Shown: in pieces, positions 33,652-40,786 of the stretch
Layout: every line of letters begins with the position of its first letter
Position numbering within the stretch: position 1 is the stretch's first letter
Source: Actinomadura opuntiae
Lineage (GTDB): Bacteria; Actinomycetota; Actinomycetes; Streptosporangiales; Streptosporangiaceae
Direction: 5' to 3'
Assembly (NCBI RefSeq): GCF_030283205.1
Contig: NZ_JASNWF010000007.1
Span: 310,001-374,000, forward strand
Length of the DNA: 64,000 bases
Program-made: the position numbers and the translations under genes
Notes under the pieces: model-generated
Database searches by the model: none
Told to the model about the DNA's origin: nothing
What the model saw: only the letters and a program-made list of their open reading frames with translations

Positions 33652-33724
33652 GTCTCCGTGGCGCAGAGGAGAGCGCGCCGGGTTGCGGACCCGGAGGTCG
33701 TAGGTTCGATCCCTACCGGAGACA
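33652..33724 (+). tRNA. tRNA-Arg with the unusual anticodon GCG
   Basis: Acceptor GTCTCCG/CGGAGAC with discriminator A, D-stem GCGC/GCGC, anticodon stem CCGGG/CCCGG with loop TTGCGGA, T-arm GTAGG-TTCGATC-CCTAC. The anticodon GCG reads CGC and CGU. Bacteria normally read these with tRNA-Arg ACG (A34 edited to inosine), so this is an unusual isoacceptor. A20 and C35, arginyl-tRNA synthetase identity elements, are present. CCA is not encoded. Confidence 0.85.
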
Positions 33725-33725
33725 C

Positions 33726-33799
33726 GGCGTCCGTGGTGTGGTGGTCTGCACGCCAGGTTGTGGCCCTGGAAGTCCTCGGTTCGATCCCGGGCGGTCGCC
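33726..33799 (+). tRNA. tRNA-His (anticodon GTG), divergent
   Basis: Anticodon stem CCAGG/CCTGG with loop TTGTGGC gives GTG. An encoded G-1 (33726) faces C73 (33799), the histidine identity pair. Acceptor GCGTCCG/CGGTCGC has one T-T mismatch at 4-69, and the T-stem CTCGG/CCGGG has a T-G pair, so the gene is less regular than a housekeeping tRNA. It may be functional or decaying. CCA is not encoded. Confidence 0.75.
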
Positions 33800-33904
33800 C
33801 TTTGTGCGGAAATGCGGTGATTGGTGGGACGGCGGCCGGCAGATATTGCCGGCCGCTTGCGTCCGCTTGCGCCGGAATTGGCCGCCGCCGGAAAAACCCT
33901 CCTC

Positions 33905-35776
33905 ATGCACAGTTTCTCCGCGAAGGCGGCCCGGTTCCGGCTGCTCTCCCTCGGACTGCCGGCGCTCCTCGTCCTCGGCCCGCCCGCCGTGCTCGCGCTC
34001 GGCACCGGCGGCGCCGGGACCCCGGCCGGCGCGTCCGCCGTCCCCTACCTGGACCCCGCGGAGCCGGTCGCCGCCCGCGTGGACGACCTGCTCTCGCGGA
34101 TGAGCCTGGACGACAAGCTCGGTCAGATGACCCAGCCCGAACGCCGCTACATCACCCCCGCCGAGGTCGGCACGTACCGCATCGGGTCGGTCCTGTCGGC
34201 CGGGGGCTCGGCGCCGAAACCGAACACGCCCGAGAGTTGGGCCGACATGTACGACGTGTTCCAGAAGGGCGCCCTGTCCGCGCCGTTGCGCATCCCGATG
34301 ATGTACGGGGTGGACGCGGTGCACGGCGACAACAACGTGGTCGGCGCGACCATTTTCCCGCACAACATCGGTCTCGGCGCGACCCGCGATCCGGCGCTCG
34401 TCCGCGATATCGGCGCCGCGACGGCCGAGGAGATGACCGCCACCGGCGTCGACTGGGATTTCGCGCCGTGCGTGTGCGTGGCCCGCGACGATCGATGGGG
34501 CCGGACCTACGAGTCGTTCGGCGAGGTCCCCGAACTGCCGTCCGCCATGACGACCCTCATCGACGGCCTCCAGGGCGGGAAACTGGGCGGGCCGTCGTCG
34601 GTGCTGGCGACGGCGAAGCATTTCGTGGGGGACGGCGGCACCGAAGGCGGCCGCGACCGCGGCGACGCGAAGATCTCCGAAGAGGAGTTGCGGGCGGTGC
34701 ATCTGCCGCCGTTCCAGGAGGCCGTCCGGCACGGCGTCGGCTCGGTGATGGTCTCCTACAGTTCCTGGAACGGCGTGAAGATGCACGCGAACCGGTACCT
34801 GATCACCGATGTGCTGAAGGGCGAACTCGGATTCCAGGGCTTCGTCGTGTCCGACTACGAGGGCGTCGGCCGGATCGACGGGAGGCCGGACCTCACCAGG
34901 GACGAGGTCGCCAAGGCGGTCAACGCCGGAATCGACATGGTGATGGTGCCGCAGAAATGGAAGCAGTTCATCGCCGACCTGCGCGCCGAGGTCAAGGACG
35001 GGACCGTCCCGATGGCGCGCATCGACGACGCGAACCGCCGCATCCTCACCAAGAAGGTGCAGCTCGGGCTGTTCGAGCGGCCGCTCGCCGACCGGAGCGG
35101 CCTGCGGACGGTCGGGAACGCCGCGCACCGCGCGCTCGCCCGGCGTGCCGTCGCCGAGTCGCAGGTGCTGCTGAAGAACGACGGCGCCCTGCCGCTGCGC
35201 CGCGGCGGGAAGATCTTCGTGGCCGGACGCAGCGCCGACGACATCGGCATGCAGTCCGGCGGCTGGACGGTCACCTGGCAGGGCTCGCCGGGCAAGACCA
35301 CGCCCGGAACGACGATCCTGCAGGGCATCCGGCAGGACGCGGGCACGGCGGCGAAGATCGACTACGACCGCGACGGCGAGGGCATCGACAAGTCCTACGA
35401 CACCGCCGTCGCCGTCGTGGGGGAGAAGCCGTACGCCGAGTACCACGGCGACCGGCCCGACGGCCTCGCCCTCGACGAGGAGGACCTGAAGACCATCGGC
35501 CGGCTGCGCGCCTCGGGCGTGCCGGTCGTCGTGGTGCTGGTCTCGGGCCGCCCGCTGGACGTCGCCTCGCAGGTCGGCGGCTGGAACGCCCTCGTCGCGT
35601 CCTGGCTTCCGGGCACCGAGGGCGCGGGCGTCGCCGACGTCCTGTTCGGCGACGCCCGTCCCGCCGGCCGGCTCCCGGTGACCTGGCCGCGCGCCGGCGA
35701 CCAGGAGCCGATCAACCTCGGCGACGGCAAGAAGCCGCTGTTCCCCTACGGCTACGGCCTGACCTACGGCGGCTAG
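33905..35776 (+). CDS. Secreted GH3 beta-glucosidase / exo-beta-glucanase
   Basis: A 623-residue protein with a signal peptide (1-43; hydrophobic LLSLGLPALLVLGPPAVLAL), then a GH3 TIM-barrel and an alpha/beta sandwich. The motifs YGVDAVHGDNNVVGATIFPHNIGLGATRDP, ARDDRWGRTYESFGEVPEL and ATAKHFVGDGGTEGGRDRG match the barley exo-1,3/1,4-glucanase branch. The nucleophile is D317 in GFVVSDYEG, and a candidate acid/base Glu is EKPYAEYHGD. The end shares a CTAG with the convergent epimerase stop. No LacI box is seen upstream. Confidence 0.88.
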   Translation: MHSFSAKAARFRLLSLGLPALLVLGPPAVLALGTGGAGTPAGASAVPYLDPAEPVAARVDDLLSRMSLDDKLGQMTQPERRYITPAEVGTYRIGSVLSAGGSAPKPNTPESWADMYDVFQKGALSAPLRIPMMYGVDAVHGDNNVVGATIFPHNIGLGATRDPALVRDIGAATAEEMTATGVDWDFAPCVCVARDDRWGRTYESFGEVPELPSAMTTLIDGLQGGKLGGPSSVLATAKHFVGDGGTEGGRDRGDAKISEEELRAVHLPPFQEAVRHGVGSVMVSYSSWNGVKMHANRYLITDVLKGELGFQGFVVSDYEGVGRIDGRPDLTRDEVAKAVNAGIDMVMVPQKWKQFIADLRAEVKDGTVPMARIDDANRRILTKKVQLGLFERPLADRSGLRTVGNAAHRALARRAVAESQVLLKNDGALPLRRGGKIFVAGRSADDIGMQSGGWTVTWQGSPGKTTPGTTILQGIRQDAGTAAKIDYDRDGEGIDKSYDTAVAVVGEKPYAEYHGDRPDGLALDEEDLKTIGRLRASGVPVVVVLVSGRPLDVASQVGGWNALVASWLPGTEGAGVADVLFGDARPAGRLPVTWPRAGDQEPINLGDGKKPLFPYGYGLTYGG

Positions 35777-36678
35777 CCGAGCGTCTCCTTCAGGACGGCG
35801 TCCAGAGGCGAGGCGGTGAGCCCGAAGGCCGTCTCCACCGCCGAGGAGTCGACCTCGAACGGCCGGTGCGACATGTGCTGCGTCTCGAACAGCTCGTTCC
35901 AGAACGGGTTGCCGAACCCGAGCAGCGCGAGGTCGCGGTCGGTCATCACATCCAGGCGCGGCGCGGGCGCACCGGCGAGCTCGGCGAGCCGCCCGGCCAC
36001 CTCGCGGACGGACACGTTGATCGTCGGTGCGTGCCAGGCGCGTCCCCAGGAGCGGTCGTCGCGGGCCACGGCGACGAGGGTGCGGGCGGCGTCGCCGATC
36101 GCCGTGAAGCCGTGCGGCGCGTCCAGGTCGGCGGGGGCGAGCGCGAGCCGCCCGGCCAGGACGTTCGGCTGCACGATGAGCGAGAACGCCGAGACGGCGC
36201 CGGCGCCGACGAACTGCCCGGCGCGCACCTCGGTGACCCGCACCCGTCCGGCGTCGTGCGCCTCCTTGGCCGCGTGCCACAGCTCGGCGCGGACGCGTCC
36301 CTTGGAACCGGTCGCGGCCAGCGGCAGGTCCTCGGTGACGGGGCCGTCCACGGGCCCGTAGGCGTAGAGGTTTCCGAGCATCACGTAGTCCGCGCCGGTC
36401 CGCTCGGCCGCGGTGAGGATCGAGGTGAACAGGGGCGGAAGGGTTTGCGGCCAGGTGTGGTACGCGGTCATCGCGGCGTTGAACACGGTCCCGGCGCCCT
36501 CGGCCGCGCGCGCCAGCGCGCCGGTGTCGGTGGCGTCGAGCGCGACCCGCTCGATCAGCGGATGCTCCGGACCGCTCCCGCTCCGGGTGACCAGCCGGAC
36601 GCGCTCACCCCCCTCGGCCAGCAGGCGAGCGGTGGCGGCGCCGGTCCCGCCCGCGCCGATGACGACATGAAGCGGCAT
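35773..36678 (-). CDS. NAD-dependent epimerase/dehydratase family protein
   Basis: A 301-residue extended SDR-type Rossmann protein: MPLHVVIGAGGTGAATARLL binds the dinucleotide. The usual YxxxK pair is not obvious (NLYAYGPVDGP carries the Tyr), as in NmrA-like or reductase-like members. Substrate unknown. Ribosome site GGAGAAG precedes ATG 36678. Its stop TAG and that of the GH3 gene share the palindrome CTAG at 35773-35776. Divergent from a GlxA-type regulator. Confidence 0.82.
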   Translation of the reverse strand: MPLHVVIGAGGTGAATARLLAEGGERVRLVTRSGSGPEHPLIERVALDATDTGALARAAEGAGTVFNAAMTAYHTWPQTLPPLFTSILTAAERTGADYVMLGNLYAYGPVDGPVTEDLPLAATGSKGRVRAELWHAAKEAHDAGRVRVTEVRAGQFVGAGAVSAFSLIVQPNVLAGRLALAPADLDAPHGFTAIGDAARTLVAVARDDRSWGRAWHAPTINVSVREVAGRLAELAGAPAPRLDVMTDRDLALLGFGNPFWNELFETQHMSHRPFEVDSSAVETAFGLTASPLDAVLKETLG

Positions 36679-36792
36679 TATCTTCTCCAGTGGATCGGGC
36701 CGGGACCCGCGTGCCCCGGCGCGCTCCAACTCTGCGGTCCTCCACGCGACGGCGGCAGGGGGCCGCTCGCCAACCGTCCGGAGGTTCTGGCC

Positions 36793-37761
36793 ATGCACAC
36801 GGTGCACACGGTCGCGGTGGTCGTCGCGCCGCCGGTGATGGCGTTCGACGTCACGATCCCGGAGATGGTGCTGGGCGCGGCCGTGGTCGACGGCGGCCCC
36901 GGCTACGAGCTGCTGGTCTGCGCCGCCGAACCGGGACGCGCCCTGGAGACCGTCGGCGGGCTGGACGTGGTGGCGCCGCACGGGCTGGACGCCGTGGACC
37001 GCGCCGGCACGGTCCTGGTGGTCGGCAGCGGCGGCCGGGAGGGCAACGACCCGCGCACGCTGGACGCGCTGCGCGGCGCCGCCGCGGCGGGCAAGCGGAT
37101 CGCGGCGATCTGCACCGGCGCGTTCGTGCTGGCGGAGACGGGTCTGCTGGACGGGCGGCGCGCCACCACCCACTGGGGCCTGACGGCGGAGCTGGCGCGC
37201 CGGTTCCCCGCGATCGACGTCGTGCCGGACGTCCTGTACGTCGACGACGGGCCGGTCCTCACCTCGGCGGGCGCGGCGGCGGGCATCGAGCTGTGCCTGC
37301 ACCTGGTGCGCGCCGACCACGGCGCGGCGGTCGCGGCGGAGGCGGCGCGGCAGACGGTCGCGGCGCCGCCGCGTCCCGCCGGGCAGGCGCAGATCCTCGA
37401 CGACCCGCTGCCCGCCGAGCCGGACCAGTCGCTCGCCGCGACCCGCGCGTGGGCGCTGCGCCGCCTCGACACCCCGCTGACGCTCGCCGCCCTGGCCCGG
37501 CACGCGCGCGTCAGCACCCGGACGCTGACCCGCAGGTTCCACGCGGAGACCGGGTGCAGCCCGCTGCAGTGGCTGCTGCAGCAGCGGATCGGCCGGGCCC
37601 GCGAGCTGCTGGAGACGACGACGCTCTCGATGGACCAGGTCGCCGCCCGCAGCGGCCTCGGCAGCGCGGACTCGCTGCGCGAGCACATGGTCCGGCGGGT
37701 CGGGCTGACGCCGTCGGCGTACCGGTCGTCCCACGGCAGGCGAGCCGGAGGGGTGCGGTGA
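36793..37761 (+). CDS. GlxA-type regulator: DJ-1/PfpI domain with AraC HTH
   Basis: A 322-residue protein with a DJ-1/PfpI domain (1-165; AAICTGAFVLAETGLLDGRRATTHW holds the nucleophile-elbow Cys) and a C-terminal AraC HTH (about 225-315; LTLAALARHARVSTRTLTRRFHAETGCSPLQWLLQQRIGRARELLE). Members control genes for choline/betaine, arginine or unknown signals. The stop overlaps the GTG start of the ROK gene (GTGA). It is divergent from the epimerase, a likely target. Confidence 0.87.
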   Translation: MHTVHTVAVVVAPPVMAFDVTIPEMVLGAAVVDGGPGYELLVCAAEPGRALETVGGLDVVAPHGLDAVDRAGTVLVVGSGGREGNDPRTLDALRGAAAAGKRIAAICTGAFVLAETGLLDGRRATTHWGLTAELARRFPAIDVVPDVLYVDDGPVLTSAGAAAGIELCLHLVRADHGAAVAAEAARQTVAAPPRPAGQAQILDDPLPAEPDQSLAATRAWALRRLDTPLTLAALARHARVSTRTLTRRFHAETGCSPLQWLLQQRIGRARELLETTTLSMDQVAARSGLGSADSLREHMVRRVGLTPSAYRSSHGRRAGGVR

Positions 37762-38966
37762 CCGAACGCTCGCTGCACGGCGGCGACCCGTCGATGCTGC
37801 GCCGCCTGAACGCCGCCGCCACCCTGCGGGAGCTGCGCGACGGCGGGGAGTCGACGCTGTCCGGGCTGGCGAGCCGCGTCGGGCTGTCGCGCCCCACCAC
37901 CGAGGGCGTGCTCGGCGAGCTGATCGGCCGCGGCCTGGTCGCCGAGGTCGCGCCGCGTCCCGGCAGCGGCCTCGGCCGGCCCGCCCGCCGCTACCGGTTC
38001 CGCGCCGAGGCCGGCCACGCCCTCGGCATCGACATCGAGGCCGACCGGGTCCGGCTGCTGGTCGCCGACCTCACCGGCGAGGTCGTCGGCGGCCACCGCG
38101 CCCCGCTGGACCTGCACGGCCGTCCCGCCGGACGGATCGCCGCCGTCCGCGGCGCCGTCAAGGAGTGCCTCGCCGCCGCCGGGATCGGCCGCCGGTCGCT
38201 GCGCGCCGTCTCCGCCGGCACCCCCGGCGTCGTCGGACCCGACGGCACCGTCACCCGCTGCGCCGTCGTGCCGGGCTGGGAGGGCGTCGACCTCGCCCGC
38301 GACCTCGGCCGCTCGTTCCCCTGCCCCGTCCTGGTGGAGAACGACGCCAACCTCGCCGCGGTGGCCGAGCGCTGGCGCGGCGCCGCCCGCGCGGCCGACG
38401 ACGTCGTCTGCGTCCTCGCCGGGCTGCACACCGGCGCGGGCGCGATCATCGGCGGCCGGCTGCACCGCGGCCGCTGGGGCGCCGCCGGGGAGATCGGCAT
38501 GCTGCCCGAGCTGGGGCTGCTCGACACCACCGCGCTCCTGGTCACCGGCGCGGGCCCGGGCTCGGGGGCGTCCGGCGCCGCCCTCGCCGGCCTCGCCTCC
38601 GCCGGTCCCGCGCTCGACGACGCCGACCGCGTGCTCGCGGCGGCGGGCCGCGGCGAGCCCGCAGCGCTGGCCGCCGTCGACCGGCTCGCCGCCCGGATGG
38701 CCCGCGGCGTCGCCGCCATCGCCCTCGCCCTGGACCCCGAGATGATCGTCATCGGCGGACCGCTGGCCGGGGCGGGCGCGTCGCTGGTGGCCGCGCTGCG
38801 CCGGCACGTCCCGCCGCTGTGCCTGAGCCCCGTCCGCATCGAGGCGTCCGGGCTGGGGGACGAGGCGGTCGCCCTCGGCGCCGTCCGCCTCGCGCTCGAC
38901 CGCATCGACGAGGACCTGTTCCGCGTCGGCCCGGCGCCCGGGGCTACGGCGCCAGTGGAGCGCTGA
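37758..38966 (+). CDS. ROK family transcriptional regulator
   Basis: A 402-residue protein with an N-terminal winged HTH (LRELRDGGESTLSGLASRVGLSRPTTEGVLGELIGRGLVAEV) and a ROK sugar-binding domain (ALGIDIEADRVRLLVADLTGEVV, VENDANLAAVAERW, AIIGGRLHRGRWGAAGEIG). The phosphate loop DIGGT of active kinases is replaced by DIEAD and the CxCGxxGC zinc motif is missing, so it is a regulator, not a kinase. GTG start overlaps the upstream stop. The 3' end overlaps the nadR-like gene by 23 bases. Confidence 0.87.
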   Translation: MTERSLHGGDPSMLRRLNAAATLRELRDGGESTLSGLASRVGLSRPTTEGVLGELIGRGLVAEVAPRPGSGLGRPARRYRFRAEAGHALGIDIEADRVRLLVADLTGEVVGGHRAPLDLHGRPAGRIAAVRGAVKECLAAAGIGRRSLRAVSAGTPGVVGPDGTVTRCAVVPGWEGVDLARDLGRSFPCPVLVENDANLAAVAERWRGAARAADDVVCVLAGLHTGAGAIIGGRLHRGRWGAAGEIGMLPELGLLDTTALLVTGAGPGSGASGAALAGLASAGPALDDADRVLAAAGRGEPAALAAVDRLAARMARGVAAIALALDPEMIVIGGPLAGAGASLVAALRRHVPPLCLSPVRIEASGLGDEAVALGAVRLALDRIDEDLFRVGPAPGATAPVER

Positions 38967-40053
38967 ACGACCAGCCGCCGTCGAGCAGCGCGTCCGCGGC
39001 CGCGACGGCGGCGGCGAGCCGCTCCTCGTGCGGGCCGGTCACGACGATGTGCGGCAGGCCGCGTTTCTCCAGCTCCTCCTGAAAACGGCCCGACATCCAC
39101 GACCGGATCGACTCGCCGTCGCGCCAGCCGTCCTGCTCGAATGGCACACCGTCCGGCGAGGTCAGAACCCACAGATGGTGCGGGACGCGCGCGTGGACGG
39201 CCTCCACCTCCGGCGCCGGCGCACCGAGGTACCGCTCGTGCCAGAGGGCGGTCGCGAACGCGTCGGTGTCGCACACCAGCAGCGGCGAACCGGTGCGGGC
39301 GGCGGCGTCCTCCAGCGCGGCGTGCCGCTCGGCGATGGCGGTGAACTCGGAGGACTCCCAGACCAGGTCGTCCAGCCACAGCGACGGGTCGGACGCGGCG
39401 CGCCGCGCGGCGGCCAGCTTCTCCTCGGTGAAGGTGCGGCCGTACTCCGGCACCCACCGCGTCGCCGCCCACACCCGGCCGCGCGCGGCGTAATGTGCGG
39501 CGAGCGCGCGGGCCAGCGTCGTCGTGCCGGTCGACTCGGCACCGGTCACCACGACGCGCCGCGCCAGATACGCGCGGACGGCCGGCGACAGCCACTCCCA
39601 CGCCGCGACCGGATCTTCGCGGACGGCGGTGCCGCTGACCGGGAACCGCTCGCGCGGCGGATCCACCGGCACGTGCACGGCGGAGAACCGCGCGGCCAGC
39701 TCGGCGCCGTACGGCTCGGAGCTGAACACCGCGTCCACCGGCGGGACGGCCACGCCGAGCCCGGACCGCAGCGCCAAGCCCGCCCGGAACGCCGCGACGT
39801 GCGCCGACCAGATCTCGTCCGACCCGTAGTCGATCTCCGCGTCGTCCACCACCGGGACCATCTCCACGTGCGGCTGCGGGTGCGCCTCGCGCAGCCAGGC
39901 GGTCCGCAGCGCGAGCGGGATGCTCTCCACGGTCGACGCCGCGACGACCACGGTCACCCGCGCACACGCGGCGGCGGCCGTGTCGATCAGATGGTGGTGT
40001 CCCGCGTGCGGCGGATAGAACTTGCCGATGACGAGCCCGTGCTCGTGCGTCAT
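38944..40053 (-). CDS. nadR: NadR-like NMN adenylyltransferase / ribosylnicotinamide kinase
   Basis: A 369-residue two-domain protein. The N-terminal nucleotidyltransferase domain has GKFYPPHAGH (10-19), corresponding to the GxFxPxHxGH motif, and PVSGTAVREDP. The C-terminal part is an RNK-type P-loop domain, GAESTGTTTLARALA (about 169-183); the usual P-loop lysine is Thr here, which I recall as common in actinobacterial members. It would turn nicotinamide riboside taken up by PnuC into NMN and NAD. The ATG overlaps the pnuC stop (ATGA). Confidence 0.87.
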   Translation of the reverse strand: MTHEHGLVIGKFYPPHAGHHHLIDTAAAACARVTVVVAASTVESIPLALRTAWLREAHPQPHVEMVPVVDDAEIDYGSDEIWSAHVAAFRAGLALRSGLGVAVPPVDAVFSSEPYGAELAARFSAVHVPVDPPRERFPVSGTAVREDPVAAWEWLSPAVRAYLARRVVVTGAESTGTTTLARALAAHYAARGRVWAATRWVPEYGRTFTEEKLAAARRAASDPSLWLDDLVWESSEFTAIAERHAALEDAAARTGSPLLVCDTDAFATALWHERYLGAPAPEVEAVHARVPHHLWVLTSPDGVPFEQDGWRDGESIRSWMSGRFQEELEKRGLPHIVVTGPHEERLAAAVAAADALLDGGWSFSAPLAP

Positions 40054-40694
40054 GCCGCCACCGCGGTCGTCTCCCGCCGCCGGAAGTCGCGGCGCCAGGC
40101 GACCAGGCCCGCGACGCAGAGCGCCAGGAACAGCACGTACAGGGCGCCGGTCAGCTTCAGCTCCTTGTAGAAGTAGAGCGGGATGTAGATCAGGTCGGCG
40201 GCGATCCACAGCCACCACGACTCCAGCAGCTTGCGGGACTGCCCGTAGGTCGCCACGAGCGACAGCGCGGTGGTCAGCGCGTCCCAGAACGGGACGGTCG
40301 AGTCGGTCCAGGCCGACAGCATCCAGGTCAGCAGCGCCGTCCCGGCCGCGCCCGCGACGGCCAGTGCCGCCCACTCGGTGCGGCCGGTGCGCCGGACGGG
40401 CAGCTCGTCGCGCCCGTCGCCCGCGTACAGCCACACCCACCACCCGTACAGCTGGAGCACGACGTAGACGACCTGGAGCCCGGCGTCGGCGTAGAGCCCG
40501 CCGTCCAGGAACACCAGCCCCAGCAGGACGACGTTGGCGATACCGACCGGCCAGTTCAGGATGTTCTGCCGGACGACCAGCCACACGTTCACCGCGCCGG
40601 TGGCGAAGCCGAGCAGCTCCGCCCACGTGGTGGGCACGGACCCGAGATGGAAGGCCGGATCCAGCAGGGGACCCAGCGGAACGTCGACCGCCAT
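40050..40694 (-). CDS. pnuC: PnuC nicotinamide riboside/mononucleotide transporter
   Basis: A 214-residue membrane protein with about seven helices and the PnuC motifs WPVGIANVVLLGLVFLDGGLYADAGLQVVYVVLQLYGWWVW (W-x3-N and YGWWxW), and WWLWIAADLIYIPLYFYKEL. It moves nicotinamide riboside into the cell by facilitated diffusion, trapped by the downstream NadR-like kinase. Start ATG 40694; an upstream ATG at 40709 lies next to a palindrome. Confidence 0.92.
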   Translation of the reverse strand: MAVDVPLGPLLDPAFHLGSVPTTWAELLGFATGAVNVWLVVRQNILNWPVGIANVVLLGLVFLDGGLYADAGLQVVYVVLQLYGWWVWLYAGDGRDELPVRRTGRTEWAALAVAGAAGTALLTWMLSAWTDSTVPFWDALTTALSLVATYGQSRKLLESWWLWIAADLIYIPLYFYKELKLTGALYVLFLALCVAGLVAWRRDFRRRETTAVAA

Positions 40695-40710
40695 GCCGGC
40701 AATGATCACA

Positions 40711-40729
40711 TGTCGTCAGAAAGACGACA
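40711..40729. promoter_or_regulatory. Palindrome TGTCGTCAGAAAGACGACA before pnuC
   Basis: A perfect 7+5+7 inverted repeat 17 bases upstream of the pnuC ATG. Its position fits an operator for an NAD-responsive repressor (NrtR or a similar factor); the regulator is not in the window and the sequence is not one I can assign. Confidence 0.55.
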
Positions 40730-40733
40730 AGTG

Positions 40734-40775
40734 GCGCGCGGCCCCGGTGACCTCCCCGATCACCGGGCCGCGCGC
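40734..40775. terminator. Long hairpin downstream of the E2 gene
   Basis: GCGCGCGGCCCCGGTGA and TCACCGGGCCGCGCGC pair over 16 bases with one bulged C, with a 9-base loop. It lies 11 bases after the end of the 2-oxoacid dehydrogenase operon and just before the pnuC operator. Confidence 0.75.
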
Positions 40776-40786
40776 CCGTACCGCGC

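Noticed and set aside
33468..33799. tRNA array as the attachment site of an integrative element
   Set aside because: No integrase, excisionase or repeated tRNA 3' end is visible in the window.
31399..34005. An 868-residue frame that joins the LysR gene to sequence beyond it
   Set aside because: Only the part from 32280 down is the LysR protein; the rest runs antisense through the SDR and tRNA genes.
37758..38966. ROK glucokinase
   Set aside because: The DIGGT phosphate loop and the zinc motif are missing, and an N-terminal HTH is present.
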